IMG/VR virus record: IMGVR_UViG_3300050821_003180
Span: 1 to 48,009 of that record
Length of the DNA stretch: 48,009 bases
Reading direction: 5' to 3' (one strand)
Origin: a virus
A program made the translations under genes and the position numbers. Positions 14,767 to 22,584 of the stretch are shown here, piece by piece (position 1 is the first letter of the stretch; each line of letters opens with the position of its first letter). Under the pieces are notes generated by a model, which had not been told where the DNA came from, did no database searches, and worked only from the letters and a program-made list of their open reading frames with translations.

Positions 14767-15117
14767 ATGCTCGATATCATCAAGGCTTCATTGGAGCTTT
14801 CCAAAGCTCGCCAATCCATCGCTAGCCGCGCGGATGCAGCTAAAGCAGCCGCCATCAATGAAGGCGCCGAATTGCTAGAGGGCATTTTTGGCCCGAGCTA
14901 TCCGATTAGCGATCTCTGCCAGATGCTGGATTATGGCGGCCCCGATGGGGAACGCGATGATGGGATTCGAGAAATGCAATATGCGCAGATTATAGGATCG
15001 CTTGCACAACTTATGGGCATTGATTTTAATGAATATCTCAGCGAAAGCGGGCTTTGCTTAGCTAATATCCGCCGCTCGCTTTGGGCGGGCAAATTTGATG
15101 CATTCATCTATCAATAA
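14767..15117 (+). CDS. Hypothetical protein without Val or Thr (desert)
   Basis: A 116-residue acidic protein, MLDIIKASLELSKARQSIAS. It has no valine and no threonine, and all 16 codons for Asp, Asn, Tyr and His that could end in T or C end in T. This is the clearest effect of the GT/AC desert on a protein. The AGGAGAATCAAA leader precedes it. No family recognised; the layout is helical and soluble. Confidence 0.65.
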   Translation: MLDIIKASLELSKARQSIASRADAAKAAAINEGAELLEGIFGPSYPISDLCQMLDYGGPDGERDDGIREMQYAQIIGSLAQLMGIDFNEYLSESGLCLANIRRSLWAGKFDAFIYQ

Positions 15118-15132
15118 TCCAAGGGGAATATT

Positions 15133-15375
15133 ATGGCGCATCAATTATTTGATCCGCAGGAAATGCAAGCTATCAGCATTCTGGCCGCAGATAAGAATGT
15201 GCGCCTGAATAAATTTCAATTCGCCAAGCTGATGGCAATCATCGCCATCGATTATTGGAATGAAGCAGAAGCCCATGAGGATGGCGATCCGGCCGATTGC
15301 CCGCTCGCCAAGCGCATCGAAGATTTCGGGATCTATCTAAGCGAAGCCCAATTATTTGTTGAGCGCAAAGGCTAG
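15133..15375 (+). CDS. Hypothetical protein (desert)
   Basis: An 80-residue acidic helical protein, MAHQLFDPQEMQAISILAAD. AAGGGG lies upstream of the ATG. Two Val, no Thr; all NAY codons end in T. It lies 15 bp after the previous gene, so the two are one transcript. No family recognised. Confidence 0.65.
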   Translation: MAHQLFDPQEMQAISILAADKNVRLNKFQFAKLMAIIAIDYWNEAEAHEDGDPADCPLAKRIEDFGIYLSEAQLFVERKG

Positions 15376-15681
15376 TACAATCCTCTGAAGAATAAGCCCG
15401 CTCATAGCAGCGGGCTATCAGCCTTGGCGAGAACATCATTGCCAGCTATTTACCATAATGAAGATTATCACCCGATCCTTATTCCATAAGGCTTTGCGGG
15501 GCGCGGCCCATTTCATGATCTGAAATGCTGCAGTGCAATATGGCACGATGCTTGCTTATGAAAGCTAATTGCAAGCTCTTATGCGGCCTAGCACGCAGAC
15601 TATCATCTAATGAACGCAAATAGCATTTTGGCCTATCATGGAATTGCGCAATCGAGCGCAATCCACTCATAGGAGAAAATT
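15376..15681. other. Non-coding stretch in the desert with a hairpin
   Basis: These 306 bases contain no convincing gene; two 21-codon frames lack ribosome sites. A hairpin AGCCCGCT-CATAGC-AGCGGGCT lies at 15395-15416, without a T-run. The rest shows the same GT/AC depletion although it is non-coding (four-fold or more below normal), which argues against a codon effect. It may hold a small RNA or regulatory site; I see no clear promoter. Confidence 0.5.
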
Positions 15682-15993
15682 ATGGAAGTGCTGAGCTTCA
15701 TAGACGAGAAAGGCGGCAAGCTCTATGCCATCGGGCCATTCCGTGATAAGGCGGATGCCAGCCGCGCAAGCGCTGGGCTAGATCGCATATCCGCTGCGCC
15801 GCGCGATCTGCCCAGCGGAGCGATCACTGGCCGATGCTGGCAGATTTATGATCTGCTGCAAGGCAAGCCGCGCCATGAATTGATCGCAGAAGCCTCGCGG
15901 CAGGGCATCAATGCGGGCACTGCTGCAACGCAATATCAGCGCTGGCGCAAGGCAAGGGGCCTGATCAGGGAGGGGGCAAGCGCAGCAGCCTAG
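15682..15993 (+). CDS. Small protein with 'GTAxTQY..W+KA.GL' domain (paralog 1)
   Basis: A 103-residue protein. Residues 1-45 form a small alpha-beta part (MEVLSFIDEKGGKLYAIGPF). Residues about 50-95 carry a domain that recurs in three other proteins of the window: CWQIYDLLQG, then INAGTAATQYQRWRKARGL. The order of helices and the conserved Thr-Gln-Tyr-x-x-Trp-(Arg/Lys) end suggest a compact helix-turn-helix-like fold. AGGAG precedes the ATG. One Val, three Thr; two of these Thr lie in the conserved motif, so they may be kept for function. Confidence 0.6.
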   Translation: MEVLSFIDEKGGKLYAIGPFRDKADASRASAGLDRISAAPRDLPSGAITGRCWQIYDLLQGKPRHELIAEASRQGINAGTAATQYQRWRKARGLIREGASAAA

Positions 15994-16183
15994 TTCTCGA
16001 AGCGCTTAACTAGGCAAGCTGGGGGAATAAGCGCTTCAAAGAGCTAGTAGTTATCGTCTATCGATAAGCATGAGGATAATACAAATAATCAACTAGACTA
16101 AAAATAGCGCCGCGCCTAATATTCTTATCAAGGGCGCGGCGCAATCCAGCGCAAAGCCCTCCGACCTCTAGGAGATTCAAATC

Positions 16184-16834
16184 ATGGCTTTCGCTTCGAA
16201 TATCCAAGCAATGAATGCAGCCCGCGCCATGCTCAAGGCGCAAGGCATCGCAGCCGCCGCCCTCAAGGAATATTTCTCGATTGAGAAGCACGATGGCGAA
16301 TGGCATGCGATGCATATCCAAGCCTTTCCCGCGCCTCGTGATCCGCTTTCCTGCCTGATCTTAGAGCGCGATGGGGCCATCACATTCCCGCTCGCCTCGG
16401 ATGCCCCTGCAATCGCGCTCACTGCATCCCAAGCAGAATGCGCGGCCTATGATGAATCGGGCGATGAATTCTATGCGCAAGATGAGGCCGAATTCGATGA
16501 AGCGCAGGCCAATCGGCAAAAGGCGGCGGATGCGCTGGCTGATTCGTTGCAGAGCGCAAGCAACTTGCCCAATGGCAAGGAATGGATTCGCATTAGCTCG
16601 GTGGAGAAGCCAACAAAATTTGTCTGGCATGTGGCGGATCGCATGGTGGGCGCTGCGCTCGCCGCTGGCCTCCCCGCCCCCTCGCGCAAAGAGGTGCAGG
16701 ATGAGTGCATTCGCCTCGGCGTAGCATCAGGCACTGCCCGCACCCAATATCAGGCGTGGAAAAAGGCCAACGATGAAACGGCCCTGAACGCACAACGAGC
16801 CGCAGAGCTTTCAAAGCGCTTCAATAAGGCTTAG
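16184..16834 (+). CDS. Hypothetical protein with C-terminal 'TQY..W+KA' domain (paralog 2)
   Basis: A 216-residue protein. The N-terminal part (1-130) has an Ala-rich helix and an acidic middle (DESGDEFYAQDEAEFDEA). The C-terminal part (about 143-200) is a copy of the shared domain: FVWHVADRM, GVASGTARTQYQAWKKAND. GT and AC rise again over this C-terminal domain (about 16.57-16.80 kb), where Val and Thr belong to the conserved pattern. GGAG leads the ATG. Not matched to a named family. Confidence 0.65.
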   Translation: MAFASNIQAMNAARAMLKAQGIAAAALKEYFSIEKHDGEWHAMHIQAFPAPRDPLSCLILERDGAITFPLASDAPAIALTASQAECAAYDESGDEFYAQDEAEFDEAQANRQKAADALADSLQSASNLPNGKEWIRISSVEKPTKFVWHVADRMVGAALAAGLPAPSRKEVQDECIRLGVASGTARTQYQAWKKANDETALNAQRAAELSKRFNKA

Positions 16835-16845
16835 TCTACGTTTCT

Positions 16846-16890
16846 GCCTTATCCTGTTACTGGAACTAATCCATTGTAATAGGATAAGGC
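16846..16890. repeat. 15-bp inverted repeat with 15-nt loop
   Basis: GCCTTATCCTGTTAC (16846-16860) pairs with GTAATAGGATAAGGC (16876-16890), with one G-U pair in RNA. No T-run follows. A related TATCCTA...TAGGATA arrangement stands before the gene at 17225, so this leader structure recurs between small genes and may control translation or processing. Confidence 0.6.
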
Positions 16891-16919
16891 GCATTTAGCC
16901 TATTACTGGAGCTATCCAC

Positions 16920-17186
16920 ATGGATATCGGATCACTCAGCGCGGCCAAGCTGCAAAAGGCCATCGATGCAGCAGATAAGCGTTGCCGTACTTTCGTTGAT
17001 GCGATGATTGATTCAGGGCGCGGCCATGAATTGATGAACGAGACGCGCGCCAATGCAGCAAAAGGCCACGATTCGCTCGCCATCGACTATTGCGATGCTA
17101 TGGATGATAGCGCAGCGCTGGAACGCGAAAAGCAAGCGCGAATCCGCTATCACGGCTCCATGAAGCCAATCAAACGTCAAGCTTAG
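16920..17186 (+). CDS. Small charged hypothetical protein
   Basis: An 88-residue charged helical protein, MDIGSLSAAKLQKAIDAADK. GGAG lies eight bases upstream. No family recognised. It is followed by the repeated leader element of the next gene. Confidence 0.6.
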   Translation: MDIGSLSAAKLQKAIDAADKRCRTFVDAMIDSGRGHELMNETRANAAKGHDSLAIDYCDAMDDSAALEREKQARIRYHGSMKPIKRQA

Positions 17187-17224
17187 CCTAGCACAATTTA
17201 TCCTAGCACTGGGAGTAATAGGAT

Positions 17225-17326
17225 ATGGCACACAAACATCATTCCCCGCTTTTCCTCATCCTAGCCGCCCTCGGGCTGGCTTGGCTTTTTCGCCTGATCT
17301 GGCCTAAGGGCAAGCGCGGGCATTAA
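17225..17326 (+). CDS. 33-residue membrane protein
   Basis: A very short gene: MAHKHHSPLFLILAALGLAW..., with a membrane segment at residues 8-25 and a basic tail (KGKRGH). GGGAG lies about nine bases before the ATG and the leader resembles those of the neighbours. A His-rich N-terminus and a basic C-terminus suggest a single-pass inner-membrane protein. Function unknown. Confidence 0.5.
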   Translation: MAHKHHSPLFLILAALGLAWLFRLIWPKGKRGH

Positions 17327-17341
17327 ATCGGAGCTAGCCAC

Positions 17342-17500
17342 ATGAAGGTCATTTATCGCCAGCGCGAATACGATTATCTGGCTGATGGGATTGGCCCGCG
17401 CAAGGGTTGGATATTTGTGCATTGGAGCTTATGCGATGGCTATCAGCCCGCTAGCCGCTGGGCTTGGCTCCCCGCGCATGATTGCCAGCCGATAGACTAA
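17342..17500 (+). CDS. 52-residue hypothetical protein
   Basis: A short gene, MKVIYRQREYDYLADGIGPR..., rich in Trp and Tyr (GWIFVHWSLCDGY). GGAG lies seven bases before the ATG. The composition fits a small folded beta protein. No family recognised. Confidence 0.5.
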   Translation: MKVIYRQREYDYLADGIGPRKGWIFVHWSLCDGYQPASRWAWLPAHDCQPID

Positions 17501-17540
17501 AACACTATCATCGCCCGCGCGCCTGTAGCTACATTCACAT

Positions 17541-17558
17541 AGCCCTTCGGGGCTCTTT
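17541..17558 (+). terminator. Short hairpin, possible weak terminator
   Basis: AGCCC-TTCG-GGGCT followed by CTTT. The TTCG loop is very stable but the T-run is short. Confidence 0.4.
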
Positions 17559-17622
17559 CGTCTATACTAGATTCATGCCTAGAGCAATTCGGCGCTAGGC
17601 GACCCTTCAGGAGAGATTTAAA

Positions 17623-18018
17623 ATGCAAATCGAAAATCTGGACCGCGATTCCGTTAAGCGCCTCGTTGATCTGCTGAATGCTGATCTGAAGTCCCTTGCA
17701 GAGAAGTATGGGATTGCGCTGCGCATCAATGGCGGCAAGCTCGTTTCCGATGCTGCCTGCACCCTCAATCTTGAGGTGACCAAAGAGGGCACCGGCTCTG
17801 TGCGCTCGCAGCGCTTGGCCGCTGATCTGGAGGCCTATGGCGCGGCCTATCTCCCCGGGATCGATCTCACCAAGCCTATCAAGCATTTCAAGCTCGGGCC
17901 GATGATGATTGTCGGCTTCAATGCCCGCGCGCATAAGACGCCAGTCATTGCAGAGGCGCAAGATGGCAAGCGCTATCGCTTTGAGATCGACCAAATCAAG
18001 CGCCTAGCTGCTACCTGA
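17623..18018 (+). CDS. Hypothetical protein
   Basis: A 131-residue protein, MQIENLDRDSVKRLVDLLNA, with a helical first half and a beta-rich second half (KHFKLGPMMIVGFNAR, then YRFEIDQIKRLA). AGGAGAGAT leads the ATG. Val and Thr return to the sequence here, as GT/AC depletion weakens. No family recognised. Confidence 0.65.
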   Translation: MQIENLDRDSVKRLVDLLNADLKSLAEKYGIALRINGGKLVSDAACTLNLEVTKEGTGSVRSQRLAADLEAYGAAYLPGIDLTKPIKHFKLGPMMIVGFNARAHKTPVIAEAQDGKRYRFEIDQIKRLAAT

Positions 18019-18117
18019 TTTTTTCTATTCAGCATTCTATTCAGACCGCGGGGTTTGGCTAGCACCAGCCCCTTCTCATCACTCATCACTCATCGACTAA
18101 TTTTAGGAGAATTCCAA

Positions 18118-18423
18118 ATGCAAGCAATCATCACCAAATATTTCAGCCCCACCAATTCTAAGCCTGCCCGTATCAAAGCCTCATGCCCTGCCGGGACGAT
18201 CTACGCCGCATTCGATCATGGTCTATCGGATCGGGATAATCATGCCGTCGCTGCAATGACGCTCGTCCGCAAGCTGGGGTGGCATCCACAAGCCACTGAA
18301 AAGAACCTCTATGATGCCTTATGGGCTTGTGGAGAAATCACAGGAGGTTATGCATTCGCTATGCACAATTTCGATTCATTCAGCTACGCTTTTCGTGCGC
18401 CCGCCAATTGGCCAAAGCGCTAA
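18118..18423 (+). CDS. Small phage protein, common type of unknown function
   Basis: A 101-residue protein. The AGGAGAATTCCAA leader fixes the start at 18118; an open frame from 18055 is just leader. The beginning MQAIITKYFSPTNSKPARIK matches a common small phage protein in which a TK[FY]..PT...G.RIKA phrase is followed by a helix with NHAVAAMTLV. Function not known. It overlaps the end of the opposing VRR-NUC gene by 4 bp. Confidence 0.7.
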   Translation: MQAIITKYFSPTNSKPARIKASCPAGTIYAAFDHGLSDRDNHAVAAMTLVRKLGWHPQATEKNLYDALWACGEITGGYAFAMHNFDSFSYAFRAPANWPKR

Positions 18424-19001
18424 GGCAACACCCACTCTTTCGAATGCTCAAAGCCCAAGTACCACATCAGGGCTTTGAGCGCCGCATGCCAGCTATCAAA
18501 TACCGCGTATAGATAGCCACGCTTGGCTAGGTACGCGCCGTAGCGCTTTTGGTCATCACTCTCCCCTTTGAGCTTTCCCGGCGCTTTCATTTCGATGTAG
18601 AAACCATGATAGCCATGCGCTGCATAGGGCAGGCAGGTATCACTCACTCCCGGCTTCGCTCCCTCTGCTTTCATATTCGCCCCGGCTATCATCGCTGAAC
18701 GCTTATCGCTCCCTCTCGTTCCCCCATTCGGAATCGCATGGAACCACTCGAGCGCTTCTGCGATATCTACCAATCGCTGGCCCGCATCGAACATGACCTG
18801 AGCATCAACGATCGGGCTCTTACCATTCTTTTCCCACCATTCCAGCAGATTATTGGGGAACAGACTTCCTAGCTGCAAATCCTCCCCCTCTTTGCGAAAT
18901 GAGAACGCATACTGAGCCACCGCTGCAAACAACGCCACCTGCTGCGAATGCTCGCTAGCCCCCGCAAACTTACCCGGATCACCAATCACTTCTTCACCCA
19001 T
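18420..19001 (-). CDS. VRR-NUC domain nuclease
   Basis: A 193-residue protein; GGAGGTGG before the ATG at 19001 decides the start over the one six codons earlier. The C-terminal half carries the VRR-NUC signature: GTRGSDKRSAMIAGANMK, KPGVSDTCLPY, GFYIEMKAPGK (the catalytic D...ExK core of PD-(D/E)XK enzymes) and RGYLYAVFDSWHAALKALM. The N-terminal helical part (about 20-95) is an extra domain. VRR-NUC nucleases act on branched DNA in replication or recombination. It is the last gene of the leftward regulator-primase operon. Confidence 0.85.
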   Translation of the reverse strand: MGEEVIGDPGKFAGASEHSQQVALFAAVAQYAFSFRKEGEDLQLGSLFPNNLLEWWEKNGKSPIVDAQVMFDAGQRLVDIAEALEWFHAIPNGGTRGSDKRSAMIAGANMKAEGAKPGVSDTCLPYAAHGYHGFYIEMKAPGKLKGESDDQKRYGAYLAKRGYLYAVFDSWHAALKALMWYLGFEHSKEWVLP

Positions 19002-19135
19002 TTTTCCACCTCCAATCATTTTTAAAAATTTCGCTCCGCAAATTGCCGCATATTTCGAATTTTAGATTCGAAATGCTATGCGAGGGCGCGCAGGAAAAAG
19101 CGGGAAAACTCAGCCACAAGCCTTATTCACCAAGG

Positions 19136-19173
19136 GCGGGAAAAAGGAAAAAATATAATTTCCCGCATTTTTT
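19136..19173 (+). terminator. Possible rightward terminator
   Basis: GCGGGAAA, a 15-nt loop, TTTCCCGC, then ATTTTTT. It lies in the gap between the primase-helicase and VRR-NUC genes, both leftward, so it would stop antisense transcription. A perfect TTTCGAA/TTCGAAA inverted repeat is at 19053-19073 in the same gap. Confidence 0.45.
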
Positions 19174-19220
19174 CAACCTTTCATTTTGCCTAATTTCCCT
19201 CACCAGCAATTTTTTCCCGT

Positions 19221-21455
19221 CTATCCCATAGCCCATACCCACTGAATCCACTTCCCCGAATTTTCCTCATTCTTACTTCCCAATTTTCCCGCATCCACCA
19301 TATCCTTTAACACTTTCTTTAGATCGCGCTTAAGCTGGGTCGGGTCACCTGCGTCGGGTCGCGCACGCATTGCTTCTTCAACTACCGCGTCCGCAGGGGA
19401 GCAAGGTATTCCAGGTGGAGCGCCATGGCTACCCACATTATGATTACCTGCCTTGGCACAGTCATTGACGATTGCGTCCAAGATGGCCCGCTGGTTCTTA
19501 CCGCCACCCATCGGCGCTTGCCGACTTCCAGCCTGCTTTTTGCTGCGTGCGCCACCAAATGGGGGTCGGGTCGATTGATGGCTATTACTAGCACTATAAT
19601 CATAAGTCGGCGTGTTGCTCGCAATTGGTGCCACGGGGCTGTTGACCATTTCGCGTTCAGGCTGGATATAGCAACTAGACAACTGGGTGCCGAAATTATC
19701 GAATCTATCGAGCATGACTTTCGATAGCTCGAAATTATGGAATCCTTTGTCGTCCCCCTCTTTGACTTTATTGGCGCGCACAAAGCGTTGATAGCCAATA
19801 ACGCGGTCCTCATTATCAGGATCGGTGATCGCCAGCTTAGCCACTTCAAAGACGCCCTCGATACCAGCTTGAAGTGATCCGCTCCCACGCATGCTACCTG
19901 CAATGCCGGTTTTGGGGTCGGGTTTCGTCGAATGGTGAACAATCACGACGCACGCATTAAGCTGTTCTTTCAGTAGTTCTAGCGCCTCGACTGCTTTACC
20001 CATATCCGTCGCGCTATTCTCATCCGAGCCAACGATTGCTTTAGCGAAAGTGTCGATGATTATCATACCGCCCGTCCAGCCGCTTTGCTTGCGTGCCAGA
20101 ATGAAGTCGGTAATTAATTCAATATCAGTGAGCTTGAATCGACCGCGATAGAATTCCACATTCTCCGGGTAATCATGGCCGTTGCCTTTCTCGAATGCGC
20201 CAAGGCGTTGATTAAGCGCGTTGCCGCCCTCAATAGCCACATAAAGCACTGGCATCTGGAGCGTCTTGTATCCGAACCATTCCACCCCATCGGCTACCGC
20301 TGCTGCCATGTCGAGCGCAATAAATGATTTGCCGACGCCGGACCACCCATATATGGCATTCACCGCATGCGATTGGAATAGGTCTTGGACCGCCCATTCA
20401 ATCGCGGGCTCTTGAAGTACCTCTTTGGCCGTCTTGGTATTGAATCTATTCGACGCTGGCACTGGAGCCACGGCGCTATTAGCTATGGACGCACTTTGCG
20501 CAGGTGCCGCAGCCTGTAGCTTGTCAGCCAGCATTTTATCAGCCGCGCCACGAAAATCGTAGTCTTTGCTCCGCTTCTCATCCATCGCAACGCGCGCCTT
20601 GGCTGATATCAAGGTGCGGTGTACATATTGGCGCGAGTCTGACTTGCGGCCTAGTAACTGTGCACGCGGGCAATGCAGGAACATGCGCACCGCGGATTCA
20701 TCCGGGTACTTTCGATTGCGCGTAAATTTAACGAACAGCTGCATTACTTTGAGGTCGATCTGGCTTCGATCGTCTCCCGGGGTGTCGTTCATCCATCCAT
20801 CGATGGTCGCGCGATTGGCCCATCCATCCGTCCATTCTGCGAATTTGTTGTCCAGCGCTAGTTCTTCAGCGCTCGCATTATTCACTTGCTCGGGATCGAG
20901 CTTAGAGTCTGCGAACTGGGCGTCATCCACCGAGCGGGGATATTTCGCTACCAGATAATCGAGCCAGCCTTGTTGTTTGCTGATCTCGTTAGTAGCGCTT
21001 TCCATCCTACCGGTGATGACAACGAAACCCTTGTTGCCATAGCACTCAATGCCCGCGGTTTGAGCATTGAAGTCGTTAGGCAGCTTGCCCTCTACAATAA
21101 TGTGGGCACCTTTGCCACTCAGGCTGCGCTCGACATAGGTCGTACCTATCGCTGCATTGTACAGACCAATCTTGATATCATTTGCATCAACATCGTAGAC
21201 CTTGGTGTCTTTCCAGTCTAGATCAATGATGCTGAACGGATCGTCGGGCAATGGGACGTAGCCCATGTACATACCCAACTCCATCGCCCAAAAGCGTGCT
21301 TGCTCATACTCCATCCATTGTGATGGATTGTTCTTTGCCCCCGGATAGGTCGACTCATTTGCAAAATCAACGGCTTGCGGTGCCTTATCTGGCCCAGCAA
21401 GCATCCATTGCTTTCGTCCCCGCATTGCATGGGGAATATTGTCTAGGTATCCCAT
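19221..21455 (-). CDS. Primase-helicase (prim-pol plus RepA-type helicase)
   Basis: A 744-residue replication protein. The N-terminus (about 1-170) resembles primase-polymerase domains: DDPFSIIDLDWKD has the metal-binding Asp pair near 78-83 and RSLSGKGAHIIVEG (110-123) is the matching downstream motif. The C-terminal half is a RecA-fold helicase: Walker A GWSGVGKS (370-377), Walker B MIIIDTF (464-470) and the VIVHHSTKP sensor (504-512). The last 130 residues are disordered, then form a winged-helix-like end. It would load at the origin, unwind DNA and make primers. It is 4 bp from the Cro-like gene upstream, so both are one operon. Confidence 0.85.
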   Translation of the reverse strand: MGYLDNIPHAMRGRKQWMLAGPDKAPQAVDFANESTYPGAKNNPSQWMEYEQARFWAMELGMYMGYVPLPDDPFSIIDLDWKDTKVYDVDANDIKIGLYNAAIGTTYVERSLSGKGAHIIVEGKLPNDFNAQTAGIECYGNKGFVVITGRMESATNEISKQQGWLDYLVAKYPRSVDDAQFADSKLDPEQVNNASAEELALDNKFAEWTDGWANRATIDGWMNDTPGDDRSQIDLKVMQLFVKFTRNRKYPDESAVRMFLHCPRAQLLGRKSDSRQYVHRTLISAKARVAMDEKRSKDYDFRGAADKMLADKLQAAAPAQSASIANSAVAPVPASNRFNTKTAKEVLQEPAIEWAVQDLFQSHAVNAIYGWSGVGKSFIALDMAAAVADGVEWFGYKTLQMPVLYVAIEGGNALNQRLGAFEKGNGHDYPENVEFYRGRFKLTDIELITDFILARKQSGWTGGMIIIDTFAKAIVGSDENSATDMGKAVEALELLKEQLNACVVIVHHSTKPDPKTGIAGSMRGSGSLQAGIEGVFEVAKLAITDPDNEDRVIGYQRFVRANKVKEGDDKGFHNFELSKVMLDRFDNFGTQLSSCYIQPEREMVNSPVAPIASNTPTYDYSASNSHQSTRPPFGGARSKKQAGSRQAPMGGGKNQRAILDAIVNDCAKAGNHNVGSHGAPPGIPCSPADAVVEEAMRARPDAGDPTQLKRDLKKVLKDMVDAGKLGSKNEENSGKWIQWVWAMG

Positions 21456-21459
21456 GCGC

Positions 21460-21651
21460 TTAAAGCTCCAGTTGTTTCCCGCTCAAACGGACGTACAACT
21501 TTTCACAGAGTTCGACGCTGGGGATGTTCTTGCATCCATTGCGGATGTTGCTCAAGGTTTGAGCCGTTGTACCTAGCTCTTTCGCCAGATCAACGAGCGT
21601 CACCGGGCTTGCCTTGAGTAGGCTAATGGTCTTATCTAATAGGATTGACAT
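21460..21651 (-). CDS. Cro/CI-like HTH regulator
   Basis: A 63-residue protein starting MSILLDKTISLLKASPVTLV; GGAGAGG precedes the ATG at 21651. The body is a Cro/C1-type helix-turn-helix (LVDLAKELGTTAQTLSNIRNG). It should bind the divergent region 21.65-21.76 kb and control its own leftward operon and the rightward genes from 21.76 kb. No dimerisation domain is present. Confidence 0.75.
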   Translation of the reverse strand: MSILLDKTISLLKASPVTLVDLAKELGTTAQTLSNIRNGCKNIPSVELCEKLYVRLSGKQLEL

Positions 21652-21764
21652 GCTGACCTCTCCAAAGTGAAGCGCCAGATTAAGCCTTTTCAGGCAGCAG
21701 CGCAATAAAAAATATTGGTGCGCAAAATTTATTTTCAGCTATAATGAAGTCATGGAGTTTAAAC

Positions 21765-21881
21765 ATGAGGTCTGTTATGGATGCCAAGAAATATGAGGAT
21801 TACGTAGCAGCTTGCGAACAGCAGGGAGTACGCCCTCTTTCCTACGCTGCTTGGTTCAATCTGCAAGCGCCTACGTTTTAA
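21765..21881 (+). CDS. 38-residue hypothetical protein
   Basis: A short gene starting MRSVMDAKKYEDYVAACEQQ and ending LSYAAWFNLQAPTF. GGAG lies seven bases before the ATG at 21765; an internal ATG at 21777 also has a site (GAGG). It is the first rightward gene after the divergent promoter region, where TATAAT (21740-21745) may serve as -10. No family recognised. Confidence 0.5.
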   Translation: MRSVMDAKKYEDYVAACEQQGVRPLSYAAWFNLQAPTF

Positions 21882-21908
21882 TCATCGGCTGACATTCAGG
21901 AGAAAGCC

Positions 21909-22544
21909 ATGAACGCAAAGCAAGTCGCAAAGAAGTATCCGGAGCTTCACGCTTGGTTTCTTGCTGGCAAGACTGATTGGGCGCGCAAGATGATGGATAA
22001 TCTGCGTCGCTACGATCGACTGACGGATGGCCAGATTGACGCATCCATCCGTATTAAGGCTGACGACGAACGCAAAGCCGCAATGGCCGTGCTCGACCAA
22101 GTTAACGCTGAGGCTCTTCAGGCTTGCGAGCGTTATCACGTCAGCGTTGATAAGATCGAGCGGCCTAAACTGGAAATTGCCAAGATTGAAGAAGCGTTTG
22201 ATAAGGCGCGCGAAAATGGCGTTTCCATGCCGAAAATGTCGCTCGACAAATTTCACTTCAAGGCAGCAGGTGCGCATTCTGCGAATCCGGGCGCAATCTA
22301 TATCACGCGCGGCAAGGGTGGCGAGTACCTCGGTAAGGTGCTGGGTGGAGTTTTGACAACTTCCCGGACCTGCACTCAGGATGATGTTAAAGAGATTCAG
22401 GACGTAGTAGCTGATCCCGAAAAAGCAGCGAACGCCTATGGCATGCGCACCGGCATTTGCTGCATTTGCAGCCGTACGTTGACTGCGAAAGAATCGGTGG
22501 ATGACGGAATTGGCCCGATCTGCCGCGAAAAGTTTGGATGGTGA
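21909..22544 (+). CDS. DUF6011-type zinc-finger protein
   Basis: A 211-residue protein. The C-terminal end (GICCICSRTLTAKESVDDGI then GPICREKFGW) has the cysteine pattern CxxC...C of DUF6011-like phage proteins and likely binds zinc. The middle (about 100-160) is beta-rich (AIYITRGKGGEYLGKV), and the N-terminus helical. Probably nucleic-acid-linked, unknown role. AGGAG leads the ATG. Confidence 0.7.
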   Translation: MNAKQVAKKYPELHAWFLAGKTDWARKMMDNLRRYDRLTDGQIDASIRIKADDERKAAMAVLDQVNAEALQACERYHVSVDKIERPKLEIAKIEEAFDKARENGVSMPKMSLDKFHFKAAGAHSANPGAIYITRGKGGEYLGKVLGGVLTTSRTCTQDDVKEIQDVVADPEKAANAYGMRTGICCICSRTLTAKESVDDGIGPICREKFGW

Positions 22545-22550
22545 ACAATA

Positions 22551-22570
22551 AGCCCGGAGCGCTCCGGGCT
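22551..22570 (+). terminator. 20-bp perfect palindrome, possible terminator
   Basis: AGCCCGGAGC followed by its exact complement, then TTTA. Very stable, but the T-run is only three bases, so it may only attenuate. Confidence 0.5.
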
Positions 22571-22584
22571 TTACGAGGAACATC

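Larger units (their letters stand above)
14100..17500. other. GT/AC dinucleotide desert
   Basis: From about 14100 rightward GT and AC almost vanish from both strands. Hand count for 14101-15720: 8 GT and 18 AC in 1620 bases, where about 100 of each would be expected; a control stretch 24001-24300 has 11 GT and 13 AC in 300 bases. The loss covers genes on either strand and intergenic DNA. It is strongest to about 16.6 kb, weaker to about 18.4 kb, then near normal. Left edge sharp, right edge gradual. Confidence 0.85.

Noticed and set aside
15443-15625. Two 21-codon frames in the desert gap
   Set aside because: No ribosome sites and no sequence features.
14100-18400. MazF-type (ACA) RNA avoidance as cause of the desert
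   Set aside because: GT is lost together with AC on the same transcript and genes of both orientations are affected, so a strand-specific RNA target does not explain it.
14100-18400. Codon preference as cause of the desert
   Set aside because: Non-coding stretches (15376-15681) and codon junctions show the same loss, and amino-acid use itself is shifted.
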